Of a stretch of 64,000 bases of DNA, positions 45,385 through 56,293 are shown piece after piece (position 1 is the stretch's first letter; every line of letters begins with the position of its first letter). This DNA is from Pteria penguin (lineage: Eukaryota > Mollusca > Bivalvia > Pterioida > Pteriidae): positions 46,691,790 to 46,755,789 of the forward strand of contig CM068583.1 of the NCBI GenBank assembly GCA_035048485.1. Reading direction: 5' to 3'. A program made the translations under genes and the position numbers. Under the pieces are notes generated by a model. It saw only the letters and a program-made list of their open reading frames with translations, had not been told where the DNA came from and searched no databases.

Positions 45385-47440
45385 TCATCAATCTATTGAC
45401 CAGAATTGCTTTGCAATCCAACCAAAAAGTAAGAAAATGCAATAATTGTTCAAAACACTTTCATTTCACTGTGCTCTGTAACTTTGACTTCGGGTTTCCC
45501 AGCTTCCCACCCTTCTATTTCCATCAAGACCATCAATTTACACAGCGCATGACAAAGTACTATATAGCAAATATTGGCCAAAATTTCAAACTTGAATGAG
45601 ACCTTTGTATCATAAATATTGAGAAAACAAATACATCTAAGTATACTTTCATACAACTAAGCATACTTTATATAAATACAGTAAAATATTAATGTCTAAG
45701 ATTTACTGAAAGGAATACCAGTATTACGGTATATACTGCAACAGATAAAATAAGTTTGTATTTTTAAACTTACAAGTTTATCATGTTCTGGAATCAATGT
45801 TTGTATGTATATATTTATGCCATATGATCATATATGTTGTATGTTATGCCCCAAAAGCCCCTAGTCTAGAAATAATTAATCTTGTGTCTTGTATATAATA
45901 TGATTAGTAAAAGTATCACTTATACTTTTATCAATGATCTTAGATCTATTTTTTGGTAAGAATTATTATTGAACATATGAAAGTGTTAGAGGAAATTATG
46001 GAATCTATTATACATGTCATTTATCAACAAAATTTAAATTATACTTTTGACACTTTAATTATCCTGATAATTTCTGGATGGCTTTTCATTGATTACTCTA
46101 GCTGTGGTTTACATGCAAACTGTATATTATTCATGAAGAACAAAACAGCTCATTTCCCGAGGTTGGTAAGGGGAATAACTCTAATTTCTTATCTCATTTA
46201 CTTTAAATGTTATTGTTATACATGTATTTGTATACTGTTTGTGTAGAAACTTACTCTTTATAGTGACAGTTTAATTTATCAGTATATTTATATGCTGCCT
46301 CAAAATTATTTTCAATGGTAAATATTTAATATGTATAGTGATAACTTTTTATATATTCTTTGACAATAGTAATTATCAATGAGGACCTCTGGCTCTGTAT
46401 TCAATTGTACATGAGATATGTTTGAAAGGTTACACGAGAGATACTGTTATCTTTTATATTGTACTCTTTGTAGACTGACTGAACAGAATGAATTTATAAA
46501 TACAACACCCTGTGTGTGGAATAGTGGTCATGAAAGCATTGTTACAGATCTAAGTGAAACAAACAAAAATAACACTTTAACTTGGACATTTAAAAAAAAA
46601 ATTCAGATTTTAAGAAAATAACTAAATCATGGAGTACCTAGCCCTAGAGCTATACATATATAACTAAACACAGAAATTATGACATAGTAAATAATAAGCA
46701 AGCATAGACTGCAGAGTCATGATTATATTTGTCTCATGGATACACCAATTTGTGGTTAGGTGAGAAGAGACCAAATTATATTTCTATGGGCTCATTTTAT
46801 TATTACTTTACTAGATGATGTAGTAAGTCCTTCAGAAGAAACTGGTAACCTTACAAATATATATCAGTCAAACTAAATTGAAACATCATATTACAATTAG
46901 TGTGGATTTGAAAAAAAAATCAGTTAAATTCAAACAAATTCAGTAAGTTATATACCACTCATACTTATAACATTATTAGAACTCAGAAGTAATACCTACC
47001 GGGTACTACAGTACGCACTATAGTACAGTACCGAATACTAGCCTACACATCCCGTAAATCGACAGTGTAGAAATACTAGAATGATTCAATGAAGACCGTA
47101 CAACTACAAGACGATCATAGATGTTATTAAGGTAAACTGCAATATTTCGCATTGGTTGAACTTTACATATACAGTATTCATAATTGATATGCAATATAAG
47201 AAAAAAATCAAAAAGAAAAACATGATATTTCTTTACCTCTTTCAGAAGCAGCATCCGTAGAGATGTTTTGGTACTGTCACGCTTCGATAAGAAATCGCTA
47301 TTTTGCGATGACGATCGAGGTCTATTAAATGTTTGAGATTGTGTGTTTATGTACTGGTGATATCAATCTTTTAATCGATTATGATAGAAAATGTCTGCCT
47401 TCAGTAACGTTTGAGAAAACCAAGTAGTGCCACTAAACTT
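45385..47440. other. AT-rich stretch upstream of GPALPP1
   Basis: No coding exon or repeat end is recognised. Frames at 45953-46246 and 46418-46621 show no domain. Near 46995-47030 there is GGGTACTACAGTACGCACTATAGTACAGTACC, a partial palindrome. 47270-47330 has several CG dinucleotides (TCGATAAGAAATCGC, GCGATGACGATCG). The GPALPP1 promoter should be at or just after this block, but no TATA box or start site can be fixed. Confidence 0.4.
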
Positions 47441-47452
47441 AATGATACTACA

Positions 47453-47489
47453 ATGTCTGATGATGAATATGGTCCACCACTTCCGCCTG
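47453..47489 (+). CDS. GPALPP1: GPALPP1, coding exon 1
   Basis: ATG at 47453 opens 12 codons plus one base, MSDDEYGPPLPP then G, ending at donor GTAGAT (47490). Joined to 52901 it gives MSDDEYGPPLPPGFSS, the N-terminal 'G-P-x-L-P-P-G-F' motif that names the family (human GPALPP1 has GPALPPGF near its start). Together the four exons here encode 252 residues of a protein of about 340 in vertebrates. GPALPP1 is a conserved, mainly disordered, probably nuclear protein of unclear function. Intron 1 is 5.4 kb and contains at least two inverted-repeat elements, two SINEs and AGGTCA-type repeats. The very short exon was chosen because of the in-frame join and the motif completed across the junction. 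Confidence 0.85.
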
Positions 47490-47645
47490 GTAGATATAAT
47501 ATAAACTGTATATTGTCGTCTGTATATTTATTGTTGTGAAGCCTACTTTAATCGGCACCCACTTTAATTGTAGCACTGGACCTCCTCTTCAGTTCTTGAA
47601 TCTTGCACAGGGTGACCGGTAACCCCAGGGTGACAGGCTTTCAGG

Positions 47646-48000
47646 AGATGATTCGGATAGTTTGTACAGGAGAATCTTCTTATAGAGTAAGGAGGTAGGG
47701 ATGGATGGTTTTATGCAGGGCAGTCACACACCTTTTTGGGACAGGGGCTGAGGCCAGCCGAATTGGAGAAAAAATGCATCGTTTTGTACCAAAATGGGAT
47801 TTTTTTTTAAACGTTGAATATTTTAATGTTATATAACAAATCATTCTTGTAATGGCTTTTTGTTGTTTTTTTTTTATACGTGTATGGTATTGGATAAAAA
47901 ATTTAACATTCTGTTTTGTGATTTGAAAATGTCCAAACATTTCTCAAGCTTTTCTTGTCTTAAGGAAGATTCTCCTGAACAAACTATCGAATCATCCCAT
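47646..48000. mobile_element. Inverted-repeat element in GPALPP1 intron 1
   Basis: Left arm GATGATTCGGATAGTTTGTA and CAGGAGAATCTTC (47646-47680). The right arm is the complement, GAAGATTCTCCTG and AACAAACTATCGAATCATCC (47965-48000). About 35-bp arms enclose about 285 bp of AT-rich text without coding capacity. Confidence 0.75.
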
Positions 48001-48371
48001 CCAAGATAAATTTTGAAACTGTTGAATGAAAATACAAAATATAATGTGTATTCAATGTAAAAGTTCCCAATTACGTCTGACACAAATAACACAAAACAAG
48101 AATCAGAGATGTCAGAAAGTTGAAATGACTACGTACAAATAGGGTTGATTTAGGATCAGTAAAATGTTTGTGATAATGGGCATTACAAACTGCTTCCAGT
48201 AACACACCCAGTAACATTGATGTAAACAACATTAAGCGTTCTCGTTAATGAACTGAAGCAATGTATCACGATTCATAGACGAGCAATCTGATGATTTTAT
48301 TAAATAAAACCCCAATACTTTGCATTGTTATCAAATTGAGAATTTTTTAGTGCTGAAATTGGAAAAATTGG

Positions 48372-49050
48372 CTACTATTTGCCATTGGGAACGGTACATA
48401 GAATAACCGGAATTACCGATGTTAACCGTAATTACCACATAAATACTGGAATTACCGTTTAATGGACCGGAATTACCGTTGTGTAAATAGATAATAACCC
48501 TGTGTACCTAGAAAGTATAACTTTAATACTATATAACGTTTATATTAGTAAAGAACGACAAGATATTGTCATTTTTCGCACCATGTATATGTACAAACAG
48601 ACTGGGTTTGGTGTTTGAAGTGTGAATTACTACCCGAGATTTATAACTCTGTTATATTTTATTCACCTTTATATTGATCTCTTGGTAAATATACATTCCA
48701 GCTTATGATTTTCTGAAAGAACACATGAAATTTAATGTAAAAAGTTTATAAATAAAAAAATAAAATATAATCATGCATTAAATCAGTGGTCAGTTAGACG
48801 AGATCAATATGGCTTTAACCAAAACCTGACCCCAAACTGAAATTGCCCAAATACAGTAAGACATTAATTGTCATTCTTCATCAGAAACAGATTTTATGTG
48901 GTATAAAGTTATACTTTCTAGGTACATTTATATTGGGTCATTATCTACTCACACAACAGTAATTCTGGTCCCTTTAACAGTAATTCCGGTCATTTATGTG
49001 GTAATTCCGGTAAATAGTGGTAATTCCGGTGATTCTATATACCCATTGGG
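48372..49050. mobile_element. Inverted-repeat element with CCGGAATTACC repeats in its arms
   Basis: The left arm (48372-48530) contains CATTGGGAACGG, then ACCGGAATTACCG, CGTAATTACC, CTGGAATTACCG and ACCGGAATTACCG at about 20-25-bp spacing, then TGTGTAAATAGATAATAACC and CTAGAAAGTATAACTTTA. The right arm (48905-49050) is the inverse in the same order. The middle has no transposase. It lies in GPALPP1 intron 1. Confidence 0.85.
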
Positions 49051-49611
49051 AATGGGGCCAAATTTTGACCCCAAAATCCCCTGATTGACGGCCCTGTTAT
49101 GCATTACAAATGTAGGAGTAACCATTCCTCCCCCACTTCCTTACTATACGATATACGATTGCCTGTGTCTTCTTCAATTTTTGGCTAAAATTGCAGTTTT
49201 TCATCAATATTTCACACAAATGAAAAATTACCTTAGTTAAGTTTAGGAGACTGGGACTAAATTATATTATAAATAACTGGGACTAGAAAACTTACCATTT
49301 CTTTGGTGGTTGGGGGAATTTTAATGGAAGAAGTTACAGCTGTATTATTTGACACTTTACAGCAGTAGAAAAAAAAGTTTAATACAAAAAAATGTGTATT
49401 GAGTTGGAAATTTTCAAACCAAGAAAAACATGTCAATTTATACCTGTAAATAGAAGACAGGTATCATTCACTGTAATGCTCATTAGGCCATAACAGTGTT
49501 ATAAGTGATGTCTGTCTGCTTGATTTTGAGTAAAATGTATGATGTTTTTATTAGTAATTGGTAACAGTAAACAAAATATTAAAACCCACAAAACTATAAT
49601 TCTAAGTGCCA

Positions 49612-49793
49612 TTTAGGGGCAGGCTTGGTGTAGTGGTTAAGCGCTAGGTGTGCGGCGCCGACAATCCGGGTTCGATTCCCGGGTTGCGTCACTATGTTTA
49701 AGAGGTTGGTAACCTCCTGCTTCCATGTCGCGATATAACTGAAATATTGTTGAAAGCGACGTAAAACACCAATCAACCAACCAACTAAGTGCC
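49612..49793 (+). repeat. SINE family 2, full copy
   Basis: tRNA-like head GGCTTGGTGTAGTGGTTAAGC (A box) ... GGTTCGATTCCCGG (B box), body TTTAAGAGGTTGGTAACCTCC and GAAATATTGTTGAAAGCGAC, tail CAATCAACCAACCAAC. About 180 bp, in GPALPP1 intron 1. Confidence 0.9.
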
Positions 49794-50553
49794 ATTTTGG
49801 TAAATACACTGCCATTCTGTTAATGAAGTACCATTGATAAAAATAATTTGTGAAACCGGCCCAGCTGAGTGTTTTGTTTTTCACTTGAGTACTTGAATCT
49901 TTTACTCACTCAAGCATGTCTTTATCATTAGGGAGTCATCAATTAGAATGTGAACTTTCTTTTTTTTGATACATTTGGTCAATGCATATAATGAAATTAT
50001 GAATGCTTGCTGTATTATTGGTGGCAGGACAGAATCACACAACTTGCACCAAACATAAACTTATATGTTCCTTGCAAAGATGTTAGCATATGGACCCTGT
50101 GACATGCACTAAGATGTAAACATAAATAGTATATTTCCTAATTTTGAATTAAATATGAAGAATACATGTAGTTGTGTGATATTCATGTGCATGGTTGCTG
50201 CATGCTAATTCTTGACACAGTTATAGGTTGTCTTCCATTCGTGATTGACAATCAGCTCTTACATATATAAATTGTCAGAAATGATTCATTGTTTTTATTT
50301 TTGTTACTTGTTGAATTTCTTTTAAATGTCATTTGAATATCGTTAATAGACTTAATTATTAAGTGCCTCTCTTCTTGTATTTTTACAGAAAATTCCTTGC
50401 ATTCAAAATTGACCTATTTATGAGTTTATGATGTGTAAGTAAGCAAAGGCTAGATGGTATGTGATGATACATACAATGTGAGTTATACAGTCACCACCAT
50501 CTGATATAGCTTCATGGTTAGGTATCTGTACATCATCTCATATAGCTTCATGG

Positions 50554-50728
50554 TTAGGTAGTTGGTTGATTGATGTTTTATGTCGCTTTGAACAATTTTC
50601 AGTCATATCGCAACATGGTAGCAAGAGATAACCAACCTCTTAAACATAGTTAGACAACCTGGGAATCAAACCCTGATCATTGTCGCCGCAAGCCAAGCAC
50701 TTAACCACTACACCAAGCCTGCCACAGG
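50554..50728 (-). repeat. SINE family 2, reverse copy
   Basis: Tail GTTGGTTGATTGATG, then TTTTATGTCGCTTTGAACAATTTTCAG, box B complement GGGAATCAAACC and A-box complement CACTTAACCACTACACC. It is diverged from the copy at 49612 but complete. Confidence 0.88.
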
Positions 50729-51261
50729 TTTTATAGTCATGGAGTATAATCAACCACTTAACTTAAATTTTTAGTCTTATCTCTTAAGAAACAAACATGT
50801 TTTTATCAGATACCTATTTACTTAAAGTACAGCAGATCATTACAATGATGAAACTTGCAGTCCTCAAGTGTAAGCCACAACAACCACCAGATTAAAAAGT
50901 GAAGTAGAATTATGTTTCTTCCATATAATTCATTTAACATTGTCCCTTTCACATCTCAATGTGACAACATCTATAACTGTGTATAACTATAAGTATATTG
51001 GAGTACTCATTTTCACATACTGAGACAACTGCCTTTAATTTATAAAATGTCATCAAAAGTTTATTCTGTTGATTTCAACAATTTTTTTCACATTGTCAAT
51101 TTTCTTCTAACTGATTGTTAAGATAGGATGCCCACTTCAAGAGTTGTCTTCAAGGGACTTCAGACTGTCTCTAGAACAATAAAATCACCTTTAAAAAATG
51201 TTTAGATATAATAATGCATAAATCTCATAAAACATATTTAGATAAGTGTTTTTATCTTTCA

Positions 51262-51690
51262 CGAGATTTTTTATGCCTCTGGATCGATAGACTGGATCCA
51301 TAGATTGGGGGCATATTGTTTTTGCCCTGCCCGGGTGGTTGTTTGTCTGTCTGTCAGATAACTTTAACTTTGACCATGACTTTTGGACCGTGAGGGATAG
51401 AGACTTCAAATTTTACATGTGCACTCAACTAATGAAGCCCTGAACTAATAACATCAAGGTTGATGACCTTTTTTTGTCCTGTTTGTCTGTCTGTTTGTTT
51501 GTGTGTTGTTAATATTAACCTTGGCCATAACTTTTGAACTGTGAGGTATAGAGACTTTATATTTCACATGCATACTCAACTAATGAATCTCTTTCAAATG
51601 ACACCGAGGTTGATGACCTTTTGACCTTGACAATGACCATGCTAAAAATAACTTTTTCTGACTTTGTTGCCAAAGGGGGCATAGTGTTTC
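51262..51690 (-). repeat. AGGTCA-type repeats, reverse orientation, with terminal stem
   Basis: TTTTTATGCCTCTGGATCGATAGACTGGATCCATAGATTGGGGGCA stem, GTCTGTCTGTCAG, 'ataactttaactttgaccatgacttttgg.ccgtgagggatagagacttc', then a second unit with GTTTGTCTGTCTGTTTGTTTG and 'gatgaccttttgaccttgac'. It lies in GPALPP1 intron 1. Confidence 0.8.
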
Positions 51691-52075
51691 ATAAACACAT
51701 CTTTTATTTTACAATACACATTGTCCTTTCTTGTATTTTGATAGAATCCTTATTTGCAGCCATTGGTTTTGTCACTGTCACAGATATCTATACTATCATG
51801 AGGCTGAAACTAATGTTTACAGTTTCATGGGAAAGTTATAATGTGCTTATTTATTAAATAAAGATTCAAGAAGAAAAAATGAAAATAAAATAATGTACTT
51901 TGAATAACATGTCAGTTATTCACATTCTAATTTCCATTCATATTTTTTTGATGATATAGATCTATATAGTGCTAATGTTTTGTAACATGATTTGAATTCC
52001 CACATTTTTTCATACATTCTAGATCTTGTCCTACTTGTACGCTGTATTTAGCGCTGTCCATGTTATAGAGATGTA

Positions 52076-52430
52076 ACGATACAGCTTCTCTCATTATGAT
52101 ATGTATCACGATACACCAGTGTAATAAAAAAGTCAGGTTTATAATTTATTGCTTTGATTTCATGAGATATCCAAAAAATACCCATTCATATTAAACAACT
52201 TAACAATGAGTTACAAATAGGCACTCAACATAAAAGCAATATTTTGGTAATCTATCTAGGGTTTTTTTTGTGTGTGTGAAACATTTCCATACATCATAAT
52301 GTTGTTACAAATTATAATTAAGGGATTGCAGTATCATTGCTGTATTGTTTGAGCATATTCCTATATTGTGTATTGTATCGTGGATTCTGTATCACAATAT
52401 ATTGTATCGCAGTATATGGTTACATCACTA
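52076..52430. mobile_element. Inverted-repeat element in GPALPP1 intron 1
   Basis: Left end TAGAGATGTAACGATACAG, right end CAGTATATGGTTACATCACTA. Inner copies of GTATCACGATACA and GTATTGTATCGTGG are also complementary. It is about 355 bp and AT-rich with no ORF. Confidence 0.7.
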
Positions 52431-52900
52431 CCGCCTTAAAATGCCATATACATTTCTAATGCAAATGGAGAGGTTTATCCAGTTATTGTCAGGTAAAGAG
52501 ATAGATATAGTGAAAGTAAAAATAAAATGAGTTAATTTAACTTTTTCCCTTCACTGTCCAGTCAAGCTTGTTAGAAACAAAAATCTTAAGCACAAGGACA
52601 AATATATTATATAAGTCCTAAAGTAATGATGTCAAAAAATAAAAAATACATTTTGTATGACATAATTACAGTCAATTCTTTCCTCTAAGGCTTGAAAACT
52701 GAAAAGGACAATAAGATCGTTATCCTTCCTCATAACTTACACATTGCTGAGGCTTACAGTGTGTTGATAATGGCTTGTAAGATGATCTGGATACCATGGT
52801 TTCAACTATCTAAAAATGTAATGTCTTTGTTAAACCCTGATGAGATGTTCATTTACATGTAATCATTATGCAGCTTAATGTTAATTTTTCACTATTTTAG

Positions 52901-53349
52901 GATTTTCATCTGGATCAAGTAAAAAGGAAACAGAAACTAATAGACTTGACGTGATTGGACCTACATTACCACCTCACTTGATATCAAAATTAAAGTCAAA
53001 TGAAAGTGATAAAGAAACTGAAAAAAACACTACAGTGATCGGCCCAGTGCTTCCGTCACATCTGATTTCTAAGGCCCTACCTGAAACTGTGGACATGTTT
53101 GTACCTTCGAATTCACAAATTGAAAATGATGTGATTGGACCAAAATTGCCTTCTAATTTAAGTAAAGTGACTGATGTATCTTATGAAAGATTGACGGAGA
53201 CTGGACCTAGTTACCAAGGAGATGATGATAGTGATGATGATTATGTGGGACCTCGTCCATCAGAGATGGCCAGAGGAAATAATAACCAAATGACAGCAGC
53301 AGAATTTGAATCTCGTGCCAGACGCATGAAAGACCAAATGGATGGCAAG
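52901..53349 (+). CDS. GPALPP1: GPALPP1, coding exon 2
   Basis: Acceptor CACTATTTTAG precedes GGATTTTCATCTGG. The donor is GGCAAG/GTGAAG at 53350. The 449 bases complete the codon split by intron 1 and end in phase 0. The exon carries three more repeats of the signature motif: VIGPTLPPHL, VIGPVLPSHL and VIGPKLPSNL. An acidic stretch follows (GDDDSDDDYVGPRP), then AAEFESRARRMKDQMDGK, which matches the conserved 'FE.RA.RMK' segment of the family. An open frame continues past the donor to 53454, so a retained-intron form would add about 35 unrelated residues and stop. The splice choice is supported by the homologous continuation in exon 3. Confidence 0.93.
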
Positions 53350-53598
53350 GTGAAGTTTTTAAGAAGTCATAGAAGTTTGACACATTTGTATGAAAGAGTT
53401 CCTATTGCATTTGCTAAAATATTTATGGAAAAGACTTTCAAGCTAAGTGTTTAAGTTATACACTAAACTTCATTTCTTTTGTGACTAGTGAGGAATACCT
53501 GCAGTTTATCATGGGCCTTCTTTTTATAAATTGTGTAAATTTAAAGATTATTATAGATATTCCCTCTTGATTTTAGTACAACTTAAAATTACTGTTTA

Positions 53599-53900
53599 GC
53601 TCACCTGAGCCAGTGACTCAGCTGACCTATAATCAGGTGCCCTCTGTCGTCAACAAACTTTTCATACTTTCCACTTCCTCAGAACTATGGCAGGGATTTT
53701 GATTAAACTTGGCATTGATGAAGTACTCAAATGCAAAGTCCCCTACAATTGTTGTTGTTTTTTTTTTTTTTGGACAGATCTATCAAGGGTTGGATCCAGG
53801 ACAGGGCAACTTAGACCCAACAGAGTACATTCCCCCTTTGACAAACTTTTTCTTTAGACAGGTTTTATAGATTGACATCCAATTGCACCATAGTGATCTC
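53599..53900 (+). repeat. CTCACCTGAGC dispersed repeat fragment
   Basis: TTTAGCTCACCTGAGCCAGTGACTCAGCTGA, then 'ctttccacttcctcagaactatggcagggattttgattaaacttggc', a T-tract and AT-rich text. A further fragment near 54470-54600 repeats 'ttttgataaaacttggcttgaaaatagtac'. It lies in GPALPP1 intron 2. Confidence 0.55.
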
Positions 53901-54597
53901 AAGGGGTGTCCTAAGAATTGTTGTTTTTTTCCACAGGAAAAGTTATTGATATCTTTTACATCGTTTTGGACTTTTTGTACTTTTCACACATTTTCAGGTC
54001 ATTTAAATTTTAATTTCCTTATGGTAGGTTCTTATAATGCATTAATTTTGTGTATTTTTAAAATCTTGATATTGATAAAGCTTTGTATGGATGGAGTAAT
54101 CAAAGTGTAACTGTTTTAGCCAGATCTGTGACGGTTAGATATAGGGCAGGAAGACATAGGGCGAAGAGAATACCCTTATTTTACAAATTTTCTCAGACTG
54201 GCTGAGTAGATTAACCAACTGAATGCATCAGATAAATCTGGAAAGATGTCTTAAAAAGTGTTGTTTATTTTGGTTCCAATTCAAAATCAAAGTTTTAACA
54301 TTTTGTTTATATCTTTTGAGATTTCTGACATTTTGTATTTCATTTTTTCATGATAGGTAACTCATAATGGGTAAATTTGTATAATTTAAAAGAAATAAAT
54401 TGTAATTGTAAAGAATTTGAATGCACAAATACTTTTTTGATTTTTTTTTCATTTTTAAGATTTAAGAAATGAAGCAAGTTCGGGAGAGACGTGCACACTG
54501 TATATTTTACATGTATAAAGATTTGATGGATTTCATCTTCAGATCAAGTGAAAGTATTTTGATAAAACTTGGCTTGAAAATAGTACTAAATGTCCCT

Positions 54598-54874
54598 TTC
54601 ATTGATTGATTGAATTTTGTTTAACGTCACACCACGAATATTCCATGTATATGGTGACGGCATCTGTCTGATGCGGGGCATACAAATTTTTACCTTTGCA
54701 ATGGACCCACTCAAAGCAGTAAGGGATCTTTAATGTGCCATGCATACCACGACTCTGAGCCTCAGTTTTTACTGTCTCATCTGAAAAACAGGACATTGGT
54801 ATGACCAGAGCAGGACTCGAACCCTGGCCTCCCGATTAGAAGGCGAGCACGATATAACTAGGCCACGCCGGCTT
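54598..54874 (-). repeat. SINE family 1, full reverse copy
   Basis: Tail TTGATTGATTGAATTTTG, TTTAACGTCACACCACGAATATTCC, GGTGACGGCATCTGTCTGAT, AAAGCAGTAAGGGATC, then head complement GGACTCGAACCCTGGCCTCCCG and CTAGGCCACGCCGGC. It is the reverse match of 44312-44592, in GPALPP1 intron 2. Confidence 0.9.
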
Positions 54875-55436
54875 AAATGTACCTTACAAGAACTGTTGCT
54901 CTTTTGACTGGATTTGTCCATGAGTTGATCCATAGTGTGGCATAGAAGGTCCAGAAAGGTACAGTCTTTATATAGTTTAATGGGTTACTTGAAATAAAAA
55001 ACTAAATGTATGTAGCACATTTTAGAATGTTTTGAGGTTGTTTTTGCTTCAATTCTCACTGAATTAAAATTTTGAAAAAAAATACTCTCATAGAGAACAT
55101 CCTAATACTTTCTACCAGTAAGTTTCTCATGTTCTCCAGTCTTTGACAAAGGCCTGATTTGGCTTCTTGTTTATTATGAGCTGTAGTGACAGATTTAAGG
55201 TTAATGCTTCAAAATTTTCAGTCATTTGTCAGTTGTTAGAAACACAAAAAGTAAAAGAATACATTATCTGCAATTTTTTTGAAGCAGTCAGTTGTTTGTT
55301 AAGGAACAATTGTGCTCAGTTATTTTCTGACTTTAAAATAAAAAATGAAAAAAAATGAAATGAAAAAATAAAGAAATGTTTTTCTCAGAAATGTATGACC
55401 AACAAAACATATATGGCAAATTCTGTTTTAAAATAG

Positions 55437-55610
55437 GACAAAAGTGAAGGTAAAGCTTTGAAAAGAGAGGCGTGGATGATGGAACTACCTGATTGTTTGG
55501 GACAGAATATTGGGTTACAAGCTCGCACTTTCAAAGTGAGAAGTGGACCAGACCTTAGTGATCGTTCATCATGGACTGATACCCCTGCTGATAGGGAACG
55601 GAAACTAAAG
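55437..55610 (+). CDS. GPALPP1: GPALPP1, coding exon 3
   Basis: Acceptor TTTTAAAATAG, 58 codons in phase 0 on both sides, donor CTAAAG/GTCTGT at 55611. The residues include KREAWMMELPDCLG, GLQARTFKVRSGPD and SSWTDTPADRERKLK. These correspond to the most conserved block of the family (R-E-x-W-M-x-E-L-P, then R-T-F-K and W-T-D-T-P-A-D-R-E-R-K). This block makes the identification firm. The upstream intron (2.1 kb) holds a SINE and a CTCACCTGAG repeat; the downstream intron (4.8 kb) holds the nested mariner. Confidence 0.95.
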
Positions 55611-56293
55611 GTCTGTATACTAATTACTGTAAGGCACTGGAAGAAAACAAATTGTCATATGACAGGAAATTAATGTTAAAATATTTGTAATTTGACAAAA
55701 ACTCATGGAAAAAATTTTGTACATGTACATTTTCTCTTGAGAACAGCACATTCATAGCGATTTACCATGTTATTTCCCAAGAGTAATTGATCCACAGTGC
55801 CATGTGGTTTCTGCGTTATCTTGTACAGAATATGTTCATGTTCTCCAGATATTATATACATCAAATTCCTAAGTCAAATAACTAAAGCCAGCTTGTGGAA
55901 AACTAACACATGGACATAATTAACCCCTTTTTCCATGTTTTTACCACAGACAAAACATTAATTACGTCCACATTTACTGAATAAAATCGGTGAAAGATAA
56001 ATTAATCTCACCAACATTTATCCAGGTTATGACCAATATACATTTGACTATATATCAGAATTTATTATTATTTCAAAAATACATCACCAACATAATAAAA
56101 CTTTAAAGATTTGTAATTACAGATATATGAAGGCTGATTGATATGTTGTGAGCCTCGTATTGAAGGGGATACGCAGGGATGTTCTATTTAAATCTCACTA
56201 TTCTTTGATTATACCCAACGCCTGGTCTCATTTGGTCGGTTTATATCAATGTGGTAGTACTCTAAAGTAAACAAGACAAGTGGTTTTTGCAAA

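Noticed and set aside
45953..46621. Two plus-strand frames upstream of GPALPP1
   Set aside because: Hydrophobic or AT-driven composition, with no domain and no splice context.
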